DNA of 64,000 nucleotides from CALMEH01 sp031409875 (GCA_031409875.1 JANNYB010000215.1:1-64000), one strand, 5' to 3'. Numbered from the stretch's first letter, positions 41,771 through 51,078 are shown. Notes: generated from the letters alone by a model not told the origin. Translations and numbers: made by a program.

Positions 41771-42145
41771 CTAAACAGTCGGTTTTTGCCATTTCAAATC
41801 GGCAATAAATTGAAAATCGCCGACATTATAAGTCAAAACCGTCAAATCATTTTCGAGCGCAGTCGCCGCAATCAGCGCATCGGCAAGCAAAAGCCCGTGC
41901 GAGTTTGAATATTTGTCAATCAATTCTATTGCTCGTTCCGAAACCTTTGGGGTAATTGGCAAAAGCGGAAAATTATCCAAATATTTTTTTATTTCGCGCT
42001 TTTCCCGATTCGATTTCGAGCCTTGCAAACATTCGATATAAATGGTTGTGTCAATCACCGCATTCAAACTTTCAACGTAACTTTTGACCGCCGAATTGTT
42101 CTTGAAAATTTTGAAAAAGATGTTTGCGTCAATTATTTCATTCAT
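41771..42145 (-). CDS. VapC-like PIN-domain toxin
   Basis: A 124-aa PIN-domain protein. The first metal Asp is in EIIDANIFF near residue 6, the conserved Glu is in TTIYIECLQGSK near residue 38, the third acidic centre is LLADALIAATALEN with Asp near 89, and the final TYNVGDFQFI follows the usual TxNxxDF pattern. These make a VapC RNase site. ATG 42145 overlaps the antitoxin stop by 4 bases (42142-42145), so the pair is translationally coupled. Target RNA is unknown. Confidence 0.88.
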   Translation of the reverse strand: MNEIIDANIFFKIFKNNSAVKSYVESLNAVIDTTIYIECLQGSKSNREKREIKKYLDNFPLLPITPKVSERAIELIDKYSNSHGLLLADALIAATALENDLTVLTYNVGDFQFIADLKWQKPTV

Positions 42146-42408
42146 TCGATTTTTCCGTTGTTGCGATTGCGGATTTCTCGCGCTATTTCTTCAGCCGACT
42201 CTTCACGGTCAGCCCAAATTCCCAAAACCGCGTCGCCGTCTTCTTTCAAACTGTTCCGGCGCGGCGGAATGACGTTTGCAAATCTTTCCGATTTTATTTT
42301 TTTCTCGAAATCTTCTAAATTCTGCAAAATTTGTTCGCCGAATTCCTTATCGTTGATATGATAAGTTCGGTTGACATTTTGCGGCAATTCGATTTTAACT
42401 TGTCCCAT
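42142..42408 (-). CDS. VapB-like antitoxin
   Basis: An 88-aa protein from ATG 42408 (a start at 42432 is less likely). N-terminal VKIELPQNVNRTYHINDKEF is followed by an acidic, Glu/Arg-rich helical part (ADREESAEEIAREIRNRNNG). The coupling with the PIN toxin defines it as the antitoxin. The DNA-binding region is not clear. Confidence 0.75.
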   Translation of the reverse strand: MGQVKIELPQNVNRTYHINDKEFGEQILQNLEDFEKKIKSERFANVIPPRRNSLKEDGDAVLGIWADREESAEEIAREIRNRNNGKIE

Positions 42409-42447
42409 AAATCTAAAACTCCTTGTCGTCATATTACCACGAGAAGA

Positions 42448-44283
42448 TTATTTTTTCGCCAAATTTCTCTGACGTTCAAAATGCTCGAAAATCATTTTTG
42501 CAGTTTTCATTCCGACAAACGGCGATAATTCTTCGGGCGTGGCTTTGGCGATTTTTTCGATTGAGCCGAGGTTTCTGAGAAGTTTCATTTTGCGTTTTTC
42601 GCCAACGCCTTCGATTGCGGTGAGTTCCGAAGTGAAATCGCGCATTTCGCGGCGTTTGCGGTGATATTCGATGGCAGTTTTGTGCGTTTCGTCGCGGATT
42701 TGTTGGACGAGGCGAAAAACGGGAAGTCCGGCTTCAAATTGGACGGGATTTTCTTCGTTTCCGAAGCGCAAAAGATGCGAAATTTGATTGTGATGTTTCG
42801 GCGGTTTGACCAATCCGACAATCGGAATCATTTCTAAATCGAGAGCTTGCATCGCCGCCGCCGCCGCCGAAATTTGACCTTTGCCACCGTCAATAAAAAT
42901 GAGGTTTGGAAGCGGTTTTTCCTCATTTAACAGGCGTTTGTAGCGGCGGAAAACGGCTTCGTTCATTGAGGCGAAATCGTTTGCGCCTTCGACGGTTTTG
43001 ATGATGAAGCGGCGATATTCGGCGCGATTCGGTTTGCCGTTTTCAAAGACGACAATTCCCGCGACATTTTCCGCGCCTTGAATGTTTGAAATGTCGAAAG
43101 ATTCGATGCGTTCGGGAAAATGCGGCAGTTCGAGAATTTCCTGCAATTCTTCCAAAAGTTTTTGCGAATCGGGTTTGAGAACTCGAAATCTTTGCTCAAA
43201 AGCGATTTTTGCGTTGTTTTCGACGAGGCGAATCATCTCGAATTTTTGCCCGCGTTTCGGGTCGAGAATGCGAACTTTTCGCCCGCGTCTTTCCGTGAGA
43301 GCTTTTTCGAGCAGTTCGCGGTCATCAAAATCTTGCGAAACGTGAATTTCGAGCGGCACATAATCGGTTGAATAATATTGTGCGAGAACTTCGCCGAGAA
43401 ATTCGGAAGCATCGAAACTTTCAACGTCTAAATCTTCCCAAAAAAACTCACGGCGACCGATTAATTTGCCTTCGCGCATCGTGAAAAGTTGCAGAGCCAA
43501 ACGCTGATTTTCGCGGTAAAAGCCAATCATATCAACATCGCGTTCGGGCGAAGTCGCCATTTTTTGTTGTTCGCCAAGTTGCAAAACGGTTGAGCGCAAA
43601 TCACGATATTTTGCGGCTAATTCGTAGTTTTGTTTTTCGGCAAACTGCCACATTCTTTGCTCCAATTCGTCGGCAAGTTCTTTGTTTTTACCGTCGAGCA
43701 GAAGTTTTACGTCGCACACTGCTTCTTCATATTCGTCTTTTTTGCACAATTCTTTAACGCACGGCGCGAGACATCTTTTTAAATGATATTCCAAACACGG
43801 GCGCGGCAATTTGCCGTTGATTTCGATGTCGCAAGTTCGCAGTTGAAACGTGCGATTGATTAAGTTCAGAGTGTTTCGCGCCAAAGAAGCCGGCAGAAAA
43901 GGTCCGTAATAATTCGCGCCGTCTTTGACGATTTTGCGCGTGATGACGACTTTTGGAAACGCTTCTTTAGTAATTTTGAGATGCGGATATTGTTTGTCGT
44001 CTTTGAGTTGAATGTTATAGCGCGGTTTGTGAAGTTTGATGAGATTCGATTCTAAAACAAGTGCTTCAACTTCCGTATCAACAACGATATACTCAAAATC
44101 TACGATGCGTTTGACGAGTTCGCGCGTCTTTGCATCGTGGTTTTTGCCCGATTGAAAATACGACCGAACGCGATTTTTCAGATTTTTCGCCTTGCCAATA
44201 TAAATAATTTTGCCGTCCGCGTTTTTGTGAATATAAACGCCGGGTGAAAGCGGCAGAGATTTGATTTTTTCGTCGAGAGTCAT
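42448..44283 (-). CDS. uvrC: Excinuclease ABC subunit C
   Basis: A 611-aa nucleotide-excision-repair nuclease from ATG 44283; an upstream frame to 44319 runs into a repeat. The N-terminal GIY-YIG domain is visible as GVYIHKNADGKIIYIGKAKNLKNR near residues 14-37. A UVR segment (LEQRMWQFAEKQNYELAAKYRD) lies near 210-231. The RNase H-like 5' nuclease core follows, with FIDGGKGQISAA near 465. C-terminal helix-hairpin-helix units (IEGVGEKRKMKLLRNLGSI) close it. It works with UvrA and UvrB, which are not in this window. Confidence 0.97.
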   Translation of the reverse strand: MTLDEKIKSLPLSPGVYIHKNADGKIIYIGKAKNLKNRVRSYFQSGKNHDAKTRELVKRIVDFEYIVVDTEVEALVLESNLIKLHKPRYNIQLKDDKQYPHLKITKEAFPKVVITRKIVKDGANYYGPFLPASLARNTLNLINRTFQLRTCDIEINGKLPRPCLEYHLKRCLAPCVKELCKKDEYEEAVCDVKLLLDGKNKELADELEQRMWQFAEKQNYELAAKYRDLRSTVLQLGEQQKMATSPERDVDMIGFYRENQRLALQLFTMREGKLIGRREFFWEDLDVESFDASEFLGEVLAQYYSTDYVPLEIHVSQDFDDRELLEKALTERRGRKVRILDPKRGQKFEMIRLVENNAKIAFEQRFRVLKPDSQKLLEELQEILELPHFPERIESFDISNIQGAENVAGIVVFENGKPNRAEYRRFIIKTVEGANDFASMNEAVFRRYKRLLNEEKPLPNLIFIDGGKGQISAAAAAMQALDLEMIPIVGLVKPPKHHNQISHLLRFGNEENPVQFEAGLPVFRLVQQIRDETHKTAIEYHRKRREMRDFTSELTAIEGVGEKRKMKLLRNLGSIEKIAKATPEELSPFVGMKTAKMIFEHFERQRNLAKK

Positions 44284-44320
44284 TATGAAAATTTTAACGC
44301 CCACAGCGCAAAGGCGCAAA

Positions 44321-44415
44321 GTCAGAACAGCCTGCGTGAGCGGGCTGTTAAGCGTTTATTATCAAATTTCTCGAAATGCAACTTTAAACAGCCCGCTCAC
44401 GCAGGCTGTTCTGAC
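44321..44415. repeat. Perfect 29-bp inverted repeat between uvrC and tsaC
   Basis: Arms 44321-44349 and 44387-44415 are perfect inverted repeats with a 37-base loop. The GC-rich arm (CAGCCTGCGTGAGCGGGCTG core) is unlike the heptamer arrays and belongs to a second style of palindrome. Confidence 0.85.
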
Positions 44416-44442
44416 ATTTTTGCGTTAAAATAAACTTTTTCA

Positions 44443-45381
44443 ATGAAAACTATTCTGACAAAATCATCAATTAAAGCTGCCGAATTTATCAAACGCGGCG
44501 GAATTGTCGCGTTTCCGACCGAAACTGTTTATGGACTCGGTGCGAATGTTTTTGATGAAATTGCGATTGCAAAAATCTTTGAAGCCAAGCAAAGACCGAA
44601 TGATAATCCACTTATCGCGCACGTTGGAAGTCTTGAACAAATCGCCGAATTGACCGAAAAAATCACGCCGATGGCGCAGAAATTTATCGAAGCATTTTTT
44701 CCCGCGCCGCTGACTTTGGTTTTGCCGAAATCGGCGCGAGTTCCGCTGATTGCAACGGCAAATCTCGATACAATCGGCGTTAGAATGCCAAAAAATAAAC
44801 TCGCGCAGGGATTTTTGAAAGCGTGTAATGTTCCGGTTGTTGCGCCGTCGGCAAATCTTTCGGGCAAACCTTCGCCGACGAATTGGCAAGCGGTTTTTGA
44901 AGATTTGTCTGGAAGAATTGACTGCATTTTGCAAGGCGAAATGACTGAAATTGGTTTGGAATCAACGGTTGTTGATTGCACTTCGGAAATTCCTTTAATT
45001 TTAAGAAGCGGCGCGATTTCGTTGGAAGATTTGCGCGAAATCGTGCCGGAAACGCAAAATTATCAAATTAAAAAAGATGAAATCGCTCGCAGTCCGGGAT
45101 TGAAACATAAACATTACGCGCCGAAAGCAAAAGTTGTTTTAATTTCAAATTTCAAATTTCAAATTTCAAATTCTTCTGCTTTTATTGGTTTGAACGAGCC
45201 AACGAAAAAGTTCGATTTAATAAAAATTTGTGCTTCGGTTGAGCATTACGCGCACGAAGTTTTTGCGTTTTTTCGTGAATGCGACACGCGGAAAATCGCA
45301 ACGATTTACTGCGAAATCGTCGCGGAAAAAGGCATCGGCGCGGCGTTGATGGACAGATTGCGCCGCGCCTCGGAAGACTGA
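44443..45381 (+). CDS. tsaC: L-threonylcarbamoyladenylate synthase (Sua5-type)
   Basis: A 312-aa enzyme that makes threonylcarbamoyl-AMP for the t6A37 tRNA modification. The catalytic YrdC-like domain is residues about 1-200, with AFPTETVYGLGANVFDEIAI near 23, KQRPNDNPLIAHV near 50, and PSANLSGKPSPT near 137. The C-terminal Sua5 domain starts about 235. The linker between them (about 233-247) is encoded by an array of the 7-nt word ATTTCAA at 45141-45172 (ISNFKFQISNS in protein), the repeat word of this genome's intergenic hairpins. Confidence 0.95.
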   Translation: MKTILTKSSIKAAEFIKRGGIVAFPTETVYGLGANVFDEIAIAKIFEAKQRPNDNPLIAHVGSLEQIAELTEKITPMAQKFIEAFFPAPLTLVLPKSARVPLIATANLDTIGVRMPKNKLAQGFLKACNVPVVAPSANLSGKPSPTNWQAVFEDLSGRIDCILQGEMTEIGLESTVVDCTSEIPLILRSGAISLEDLREIVPETQNYQIKKDEIARSPGLKHKHYAPKAKVVLISNFKFQISNSSAFIGLNEPTKKFDLIKICASVEHYAHEVFAFFRECDTRKIATIYCEIVAEKGIGAALMDRLRRASED

Positions 45382-45384
45382 AAA

Positions 45385-45681
45385 CTATTTCATCAAAACT
45401 CTGATTAGAATGACTGTCCAAAGCAAAAGTCCGGTGATGCTGATGCGGGAAGCCCAATAAGCCAATTTTTCGGCTTCAACCGGAATTAAATTTTCACGCG
45501 AAATTTTCAAAGCGTGGCGGGCAATGAAAAACGCGGCAATGTGGCAAATGAATGGAACGAAAATACCGACAATGGCGAACATAAAAGCTACGATGCCCAA
45601 TGTTTTAACGCTTCCGGCTTTTTGCATCTGTTCGGGCGTAATGACTGCCGCAGGCGTGTTTAAATCTAAAATACTTGACAT
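45385..45681 (-). CDS. DUF4190-like small membrane protein
   Basis: A 98-aa protein from ATG 45681; AAAGGAG lies upstream, and a longer frame to 45753 has no ribosome site. Two or three membrane segments are seen: VKTLGIVAFMFAIVGIFVPF near 26-45, ICHIAAFFIARHAL near 47-60, and ISITGLLLWTVILIRVL at the end. The arrangement resembles DUF4190-type membrane proteins of unknown function. Confidence 0.7.
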   Translation of the reverse strand: MSSILDLNTPAAVITPEQMQKAGSVKTLGIVAFMFAIVGIFVPFICHIAAFFIARHALKISRENLIPVEAEKLAYWASRISITGLLLWTVILIRVLMK

Positions 45682-45749
45682 AGAAAAAAATCTCCTTTTA
45701 TCGAAATAAATACTACAAACCTTAATGCGACAAAAGTGAGAAAATCGGC

Positions 45750-47330
45750 TCAAAGAATTTTGATTTTTATGAAAATAAGCGAAATTTCGCCGTTATCGGA
45801 GATGATTTTAGATTCAACCAAATTACTTTCGGTTACGTTTTTTGCGGCGTGATTTGAAACAACAACCAACATTTCATTGATGTTTTCGCGCTTCATATCA
45901 TTTATTAAAACCGAAAAATCGTCGTAGCGTTTGAGTTTTCCATCCGCGTCGCGCACCAATCTTCCGGCGGCGTAAAATTCCAAATTATGCTGAACAGCGT
46001 AAAGATTAACAATTTTTTGCGTCTGAAAACCTTGCGTATTTGCCGATTCGATTAAATATTTTGTCGTTTCGTGCCGCGCATAATCCATTATAAAAAATTG
46101 TAGAATTATAGCGATAACGGCGAAAGTTGCAAAGGCGATAATTTTTACAAACAATTCGTGTTTTGCGCCTTTTTGCACGAATTTATAAACTTCAATCGCC
46201 ATCAAAATCAACGCTGCCGGAAGCGCAGGCAAAATGTAACCGGGAAGTTTCGAGCCGGAAATCGAGAAGAAAACGAGCGGCACTGCGAGCCAAGCAAAGG
46301 AGAAAGCGAGAAAGGGAGAAAGCGAGAAAGCGAGATTTTTGCGTCTGTGCATGTTTGCGTCTTTGCGTTGAAAAAAGTTTTTTAATAAATTCCAAATTGA
46401 CGCGAGAAAAAACGGCAGCCAAGGAATTGTCATCAGCGGCAAAACGGCGAAAAAGAACCAAAAAGGTTGCGGATGTTGATATTTGTTTGAAGTGTAACGC
46501 TGAAAATGATGTTGAATAAAAAATTCGTCAATAAATTTCCAGCCGTTTGCTTGATACATCGGCAAATACCACGCGGACGCAACGATTAAAGCTAAAATCG
46601 TTCCCCAAATTAAGCTGAAAATAAATGTTTTTGACGGCAACTTCCAACTCAAAACGTAATAAAATCCGACAATCGCAAACGGAAAAACGATGCCGACCAA
46701 GCCTTTTGCAATAAGTGAAATACCGATGAAAAAGTAAAAAGTAAAAAGTAAAAAGTAAAAAGTAAAACCTGATTTTTTACTTGATTGATCAAAAATAAAA
46801 AATGCGACAAGTGCGGCAGTTATTGGAAAAGTTAAGATAATATCGAAACTTGCGCCGCGTGAAAATGCGATTAAACCGATTGATGAGGCGGCGATTAAAG
46901 CCAAATAGTTTGCAAATTTTAGATTTGAAATTTCAGATTCCAAATTGCTTTGCGTCTTTGCGTCTTTGCGTCTTTGCGTTGAAAATCTTCCTAAAATCCA
47001 CAAACTTAAAATTGTCCCAAGACCGAAAATTGCCGAACCGAAACGCGCCGCAAATTCTGAAACGCCAAAGATTTTGTAAGACGCGATTTGCAACCAATAA
47101 AGCAGCGCGGGTTTTTCAAACCAATCGAAACCGCCAAGCGTTGGCGTTATCCAATCATTTTTTTCAAACATTTCACGCGCAACTTGCGAATAACGCGGCT
47201 CATCAGGTCCGAGAAGAGGAATCGAAAGCGCGAAAAAATATACGGCGATTATGACAAACGCGAATAAAAGCCAAGTGATTTGCGATTTGCGATTTGCGAT
47301 TTGCGATTGTTGTTTTGTAATTTCCGACAT
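45750..47330 (-). CDS. GT39/ArnT-like membrane glycosyltransferase
   Basis: A 526-aa polytopic protein with about 11-12 predicted helices. The N-terminal loop carries the GT-C signature LLGPDEPRYSQVAREMFEKN near residues 37-57, followed by PTLGGFDWFEKPALLYW, as in ArnT-like or PMT-type transferases. Such enzymes move a sugar from a lipid carrier to lipid or protein in the periplasm. Target unknown. Two internal loops contain translated short repeats, one near 46736-46775 (7-nt AGTAAAA words) and others near 46960 and 46290-46370. Confidence 0.88.
   Translation of the reverse strand: MSEITKQQSQIANRKSQITWLLFAFVIIAVYFFALSIPLLGPDEPRYSQVAREMFEKNDWITPTLGGFDWFEKPALLYWLQIASYKIFGVSEFAARFGSAIFGLGTILSLWILGRFSTQRRKDAKTQSNLESEISNLKFANYLALIAASSIGLIAFSRGASFDIILTFPITAALVAFFIFDQSSKKSGFTFYFLLFTFYFFIGISLIAKGLVGIVFPFAIVGFYYVLSWKLPSKTFIFSLIWGTILALIVASAWYLPMYQANGWKFIDEFFIQHHFQRYTSNKYQHPQPFWFFFAVLPLMTIPWLPFFLASIWNLLKNFFQRKDANMHRRKNLAFSLSPFLAFSFAWLAVPLVFFSISGSKLPGYILPALPAALILMAIEVYKFVQKGAKHELFVKIIAFATFAVIAIILQFFIMDYARHETTKYLIESANTQGFQTQKIVNLYAVQHNLEFYAAGRLVRDADGKLKRYDDFSVLINDMKRENINEMLVVVSNHAAKNVTESNLVESKIISDNGEISLIFIKIKIL
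46736..46775. repeat. AGTAAAA heptamer array inside a coding gene
   Basis: About five copies of the 7-nt word AGTAAAA lie in frame within the GT39-like gene and encode FTFYFLLFTFYF. It shows the repeat family entering a coding region without breaking the frame. Confidence 0.7.
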
Positions 47331-47379
47331 CTTCTATGAAAATATAAAGTATCGCTGATTTATCTTTTGCGTTCAAATT

Positions 47380-48372
47380 ATGGAAGAAATCCGAAATCCG
47401 AAATCCGAAATCCGAAATCTAAAAACTGCCGTGATTGGCGTTGGCTCGCTTGGGCAACATCACGCGCGAAATTTTGCCGAATTGTCGCGTGAAGGCAAAG
47501 GCGAATTTGTCGGCGTTTGTGATGTGAATGAAGAAAATGCAAAAACAATTGCCGAAAAAAACGGTTGCGAATATTTCACCGATTGGCGCGAATTGCTCGA
47601 TAAAGTTGACGCTGTTTCAATCGTTACGCCGACGGAAACGCATTGCGAAATTGCTTGTGCTTTTTTGGAACGCGGCGTGAATGTTTTGGTCGAAAAGCCG
47701 ATTGCTTTGACGCTTGAAGAAGCCGATAAAATGATTGAAACTGCCGAAAAATCAGGTGCAAAATTGATGGTCGGGCATCTTGAAAGATTTAATCCGGCGA
47801 TGGTCGCGCTGCGTCCGCACGTCAATAATCCGCTTTATTTTGAGATTCATCGCGTTTCGCCGTTTCCGAATCGGTCGCTCGATGTTGATGTTGTTTTGGA
47901 CGTGATGATTCACGATTTGGACGCAATTCAATGGCTTGTAGATTCAAAAGTTTCTGAAATTCGCGCCGTCGGAATTCCGGTAATTTCTGACAAAGTTGAC
48001 GCGGCAAATGCGCGAATCGAATTTGAAAACGGCGCAGTTGCCAACATTACCGCATCAAGAATCGGCACGGAAAAAATCCGCAAAACGCGATTTTATCAAA
48101 CAAATTCTTACGTCGTTTTAGATTACGGGACAAAATTTGCGTCCATCACATCGCTTGCGCCAAACGCGATTCATCCGCTTCTCGGAATTTCGATAAATCG
48201 TCTTGAAATCGAAGACATCGAACCGCTTCGCGCTGAAATTTCAGCGTTTTTAGATTGTGTTTTAGAAGACAAAACGCCGCCGATTACTGCCGAAGACGGC
48301 AGACGCGCATTGAGTTTGGCACTCGGCGTTTTGGAAAAAATAGAAATTCACCGAAATCGTTTGAATGTTTGA
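47380..48372 (+). CDS. Gfo/Idh/MocA-family oxidoreductase
   Basis: A 330-aa NAD(P)-dependent sugar-type oxidoreductase. Rossmann motif AVIGVGSLGQHHARNF sits near residues 18-33. The C-terminal fold has FLERGVNVLVEKPIALTLEEA near 93-113, HLERFNPA near 128, and VMIHDLDAIQW near 171. Residues about 3-14 are encoded by a run of ATCCGAA heptamers (47391-47418), which extends the N-terminus before the Rossmann strand; the real start could be an internal codon. Substrate unknown. It is divergent from the glycosyltransferase. Confidence 0.93.
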   Translation: MEEIRNPKSEIRNLKTAVIGVGSLGQHHARNFAELSREGKGEFVGVCDVNEENAKTIAEKNGCEYFTDWRELLDKVDAVSIVTPTETHCEIACAFLERGVNVLVEKPIALTLEEADKMIETAEKSGAKLMVGHLERFNPAMVALRPHVNNPLYFEIHRVSPFPNRSLDVDVVLDVMIHDLDAIQWLVDSKVSEIRAVGIPVISDKVDAANARIEFENGAVANITASRIGTEKIRKTRFYQTNSYVVLDYGTKFASITSLAPNAIHPLLGISINRLEIEDIEPLRAEISAFLDCVLEDKTPPITAEDGRRALSLALGVLEKIEIHRNRLNV

Positions 48373-48381
48373 AAAAAGCTG

Positions 48382-48446
48382 AACCACATAGAAACATAGA
48401 ACACATAGAGTTTTTCTTTCTATGTGTTCTATGTTTCTATGTGGTT
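48382..48446. repeat. Perfect 28-bp inverted repeat
   Basis: Arms 48382-48409 and 48419-48446 are perfect around a 9-base loop and are built from the repeated word ACATAGA. It lies between the oxidoreductase and serine-hydrolase genes. Confidence 0.85.
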
Positions 48447-48454
48447 GAAATAAA

Positions 48455-49549
48455 ATGAGAATATCCGAATTTTTACAATCACGAATTGAAGCAAATGATT
48501 TTCCGTCTGCTTCGTATTTGGTCGCGGAAAAAGGTGAAATCGTTTTGCAAGATGCGATTGGTTTAGCAGTTGTCAAACCGGAACGCATCGAAGCAAAACT
48601 TGATACGATTTACGATTTGGCGAGTATGACGAAGGTTTTGGTTACGGGTTTATTATGCGCGAAATTGATTGAATCGGGCGAGCTAAATCTGTCCGATAAG
48701 ATTGCAAAATATTTCACCGAATTTGATTCAGACGAAAAACGCGAGATTACGATTGAGAATCTTTTGACGCATACTTCGGGCTTTGTGAATTGGTTGCCGT
48801 TTTATTTAATTTCAAATTTCAAATCTGAAATTTCAAATACTGTTGCTTCCCGACATCTTGCTATTCCGATAAATTCAAAAGTTGTTTACAGCGATTTGAA
48901 TTTTTTATTGCTCGGTTTTTTGATTGAAAAAATCTATCAAAAATCGTTAGATGAAATTGCGCGAGAGAAAATTTTTGCGCCTTTGAATTTGAAAAATACT
49001 TTTTATAATCCGCCGGAAAATCTACAAAAACGAATTGCCGCAAGCGAAAACGGCAACGAGTTCGAGAAAAAAACTTGCATCGAACAAGGTTTTGAAATCC
49101 GCAATCCGCAATCGCAATTTCGCAATCGAATAATCTGGGGCGAGGTTCACGACGGAAATTGTTATTTTATGAACGGCGTTTCGGGACACGCGGGACTTTT
49201 TTCGACGGCGGAAGAAGTTTTCAAAATCGCACGGCAATTTCTGCCAAATCAGACAACTTTACTGAAACCCGAAACTTGCGAACTTTTCCGCACGAATTTT
49301 ACGCCAAACTTAAACGAAGCGCGTTCGATTGCTTTTCAACTTGCTGAAACACCCGAATCTTCTGCCGGTAAATCATTGTCAAAAAACAGTTTCGGGCATT
49401 TGGGATTTACCGGCACATCGCTTTGGATCGAGCCGGAAACCGAACGCATTTTTATACTTTTGACGAATCGGACACACGCGCACGAACTTCCGTTTGTGAT
49501 TTTGAATTCCGTCAGACGCAAATTTCACGAACTTGCTTGTTCCAAATAA
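48455..49549 (+). CDS. Serine hydrolase (class C beta-lactamase-like)
   Basis: A 364-aa protein of the beta-lactamase/DD-peptidase superfamily. The SxxK nucleophile motif is in LASMTKVLVTGLLC near residues 49-62, the YxN motif in YSDLNFLLLG near 144, and the last HxG-type segment in GHLGFTGTSLWI near 305. No signal peptide is seen, so it may be cytosolic. A translated repeat linker SNFKSEISN near residue 117 is encoded by ATTTCAAATTTCAAATCTGA (48809 onward). Substrate unknown. Confidence 0.9.
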   Translation: MRISEFLQSRIEANDFPSASYLVAEKGEIVLQDAIGLAVVKPERIEAKLDTIYDLASMTKVLVTGLLCAKLIESGELNLSDKIAKYFTEFDSDEKREITIENLLTHTSGFVNWLPFYLISNFKSEISNTVASRHLAIPINSKVVYSDLNFLLLGFLIEKIYQKSLDEIAREKIFAPLNLKNTFYNPPENLQKRIAASENGNEFEKKTCIEQGFEIRNPQSQFRNRIIWGEVHDGNCYFMNGVSGHAGLFSTAEEVFKIARQFLPNQTTLLKPETCELFRTNFTPNLNEARSIAFQLAETPESSAGKSLSKNSFGHLGFTGTSLWIEPETERIFILLTNRTHAHELPFVILNSVRRKFHELACSK

Positions 49550-49562
49550 ATCGCTATTCGCC

Positions 49563-49717
49563 GGGAGCGCAGGCTTCCCAGCCTGCCGGGGTTGCATAGC
49601 GTTTCGCGGAGCAATCTAACGAAGTTCGAGTAAAAATCAACTTGATTTTATTTGCAACGCTTTTAGATTGCTGTGCGAAACGCTCCGCAATCTTGCAGGC
49701 AAGATGCCCGCGCTCCC
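49563..49717. repeat. Complex 155-bp palindromic element (GGGCATCTTGCCC-family)
   Basis: The ends pair (GGGAGCGC at 49563 with GCGCTCCC at 49710-49717) and inner arms 49599-49618 and 49664-49683 match with two differences. The right end (GCAAGATGCCCGCGCTCCC) is shared with the palindrome at 53962-54116, so both are copies of a mobile-like palindromic family. Confidence 0.75.
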
Positions 49718-49817
49718 AGTAAATGGCAATTTTTCAGACATCTAAAACTGCAAAATTACAATCAAAAAAACGCTTTCCCCAAAACGCAAACTGAAAATCG
49801 GCTCGGAGAATTTGAAG

Positions 49818-50990
49818 ATGAAAAAAATCTTGTTTATTTTGGTGTGTTTGGCGTGCTTTTCAATAATTGTTTCAGCGCAAACGACGCGAGAAACTCGTCC
49901 GCGTGTCGTGCCTTCGCCCGCGCCGACGATTCAGGGCGATTCGCAAACAAAAACTAAAAATGCGCCTGTGCTTATTGGTCAAACGAAAACGCAAACCGAA
50001 ACTAATACGGCAGATGCGGCGGTTGAAGAGGACGAAGAAGTTCTCCAAATCGAAACCAATCTCGTTGCGTTTCCCGTGTCCGTGCTTGACCGCGACGGGC
50101 GTTTTATCACGGGGTTACAACAAAAGGATTTTCAGATTTTTGAAAACGGCGTTCAGCAGAAAGTCGAATATTTTGAATCGGTCGAACAGCCTTTTACGGT
50201 TGTTTTGATGATTGATGTCAGTCCTTCGACGCAATTAAGAATCGAGGAAATTCAAGACGCGGCAATCGAATTTGTCAATCAACTTCGTCCGGCAGATCGC
50301 GTAATGGTTTTGGCTTTTGACGAGCGCGTGCAGGTTTTGAGTCCGGTAACGAACAACCGCAGAATGTTGATAAACGCCATTCGTCAAGCGAATTTCGGCG
50401 ACGGCACGAGTCTTTATGAAGCGGTTGATTATGTGATAAATCAAGAACTTCGGCGCATTCAAGGACGCAAAGCGATTGTGCTTTTTACCGACGGCGTTGA
50501 CACGACATCGAGCCGCGCAAGTTATCAAAGCACCGTCGCGCAAGCCGAAGAACTCGACGCGCTGATTTATCCGATTCGTTACAATACTTCAAATTATATG
50601 TCCGGCGGCGGCGGAAATACAGGCGGAAATACAGGCGGCAACAAGCAAGGCGGCGGAACGCTCGGCAAAATTCTCGGCGCAATTATAACCGGCGGAACTG
50701 TCAGAACAGGTGGCGGCGGAAGCGCAGGAAGCAGCAAACAGGAATACGAAATCGGCAAACGATATTTGGAAGAATTAGCGCGAAAAAGCGGCGGCAGAAA
50801 TTTTGAAGCGGACACGAGCGGCAATTTAACCGCATCATTTTCCGGCATCGCCGAAGAATTGCGCCGCCAATATTCAATCGGCTATTATCCCGAAAAAATC
50901 GGACAAAAAGGCGAACGTCGAAATATCAGAGTTCGCGTAATGCGTCCGAGTTTGGTTGTTAAAGCTAAAACGAGTTATATCGTGCAATAG
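49818..50990 (+). CDS. VWFA-related acidobacterial-type exported protein
   Basis: About 390 aa from ATG 49818. Signal peptide about 1-20, then a Thr/Pro-rich linker. The VWFA-like region (about 75-390) has FPVSVLDRDGRFITGLQQKDF and VVLMIDVSPST, the latter being the MIDAS-type DxSxS of von Willebrand A domains (near residue 137). LFTDGVDTTSSRASY lies near 220. A Gly/Asn/Thr-rich loop (near 260-300) is inserted. The family is expanded in acidobacteria and its role is unknown. A homologue follows directly. Confidence 0.92.
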   Translation: MKKILFILVCLACFSIIVSAQTTRETRPRVVPSPAPTIQGDSQTKTKNAPVLIGQTKTQTETNTADAAVEEDEEVLQIETNLVAFPVSVLDRDGRFITGLQQKDFQIFENGVQQKVEYFESVEQPFTVVLMIDVSPSTQLRIEEIQDAAIEFVNQLRPADRVMVLAFDERVQVLSPVTNNRRMLINAIRQANFGDGTSLYEAVDYVINQELRRIQGRKAIVLFTDGVDTTSSRASYQSTVAQAEELDALIYPIRYNTSNYMSGGGGNTGGNTGGNKQGGGTLGKILGAIITGGTVRTGGGGSAGSSKQEYEIGKRYLEELARKSGGRNFEADTSGNLTASFSGIAEELRRQYSIGYYPEKIGQKGERRNIRVRVMRPSLVVKAKTSYIVQ

Positions 50991-51078
50991 AGATGAGAAG
51001 TGAGAGATGAGAAATGAGAAATGAGAAATGAGAAATGAGAATATCTTATTTTTCAGTTCTCATTTCTCATTTTCACTT
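50989..51078. repeat. GAGAAAT heptamer array with inverted partner
   Basis: About six 7-nt words (GAGAAAT variants) at 50994-51040 face TTCTCATTTCTCATT at 51057-51071. It lies between the two VWFA genes. Confidence 0.8.
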
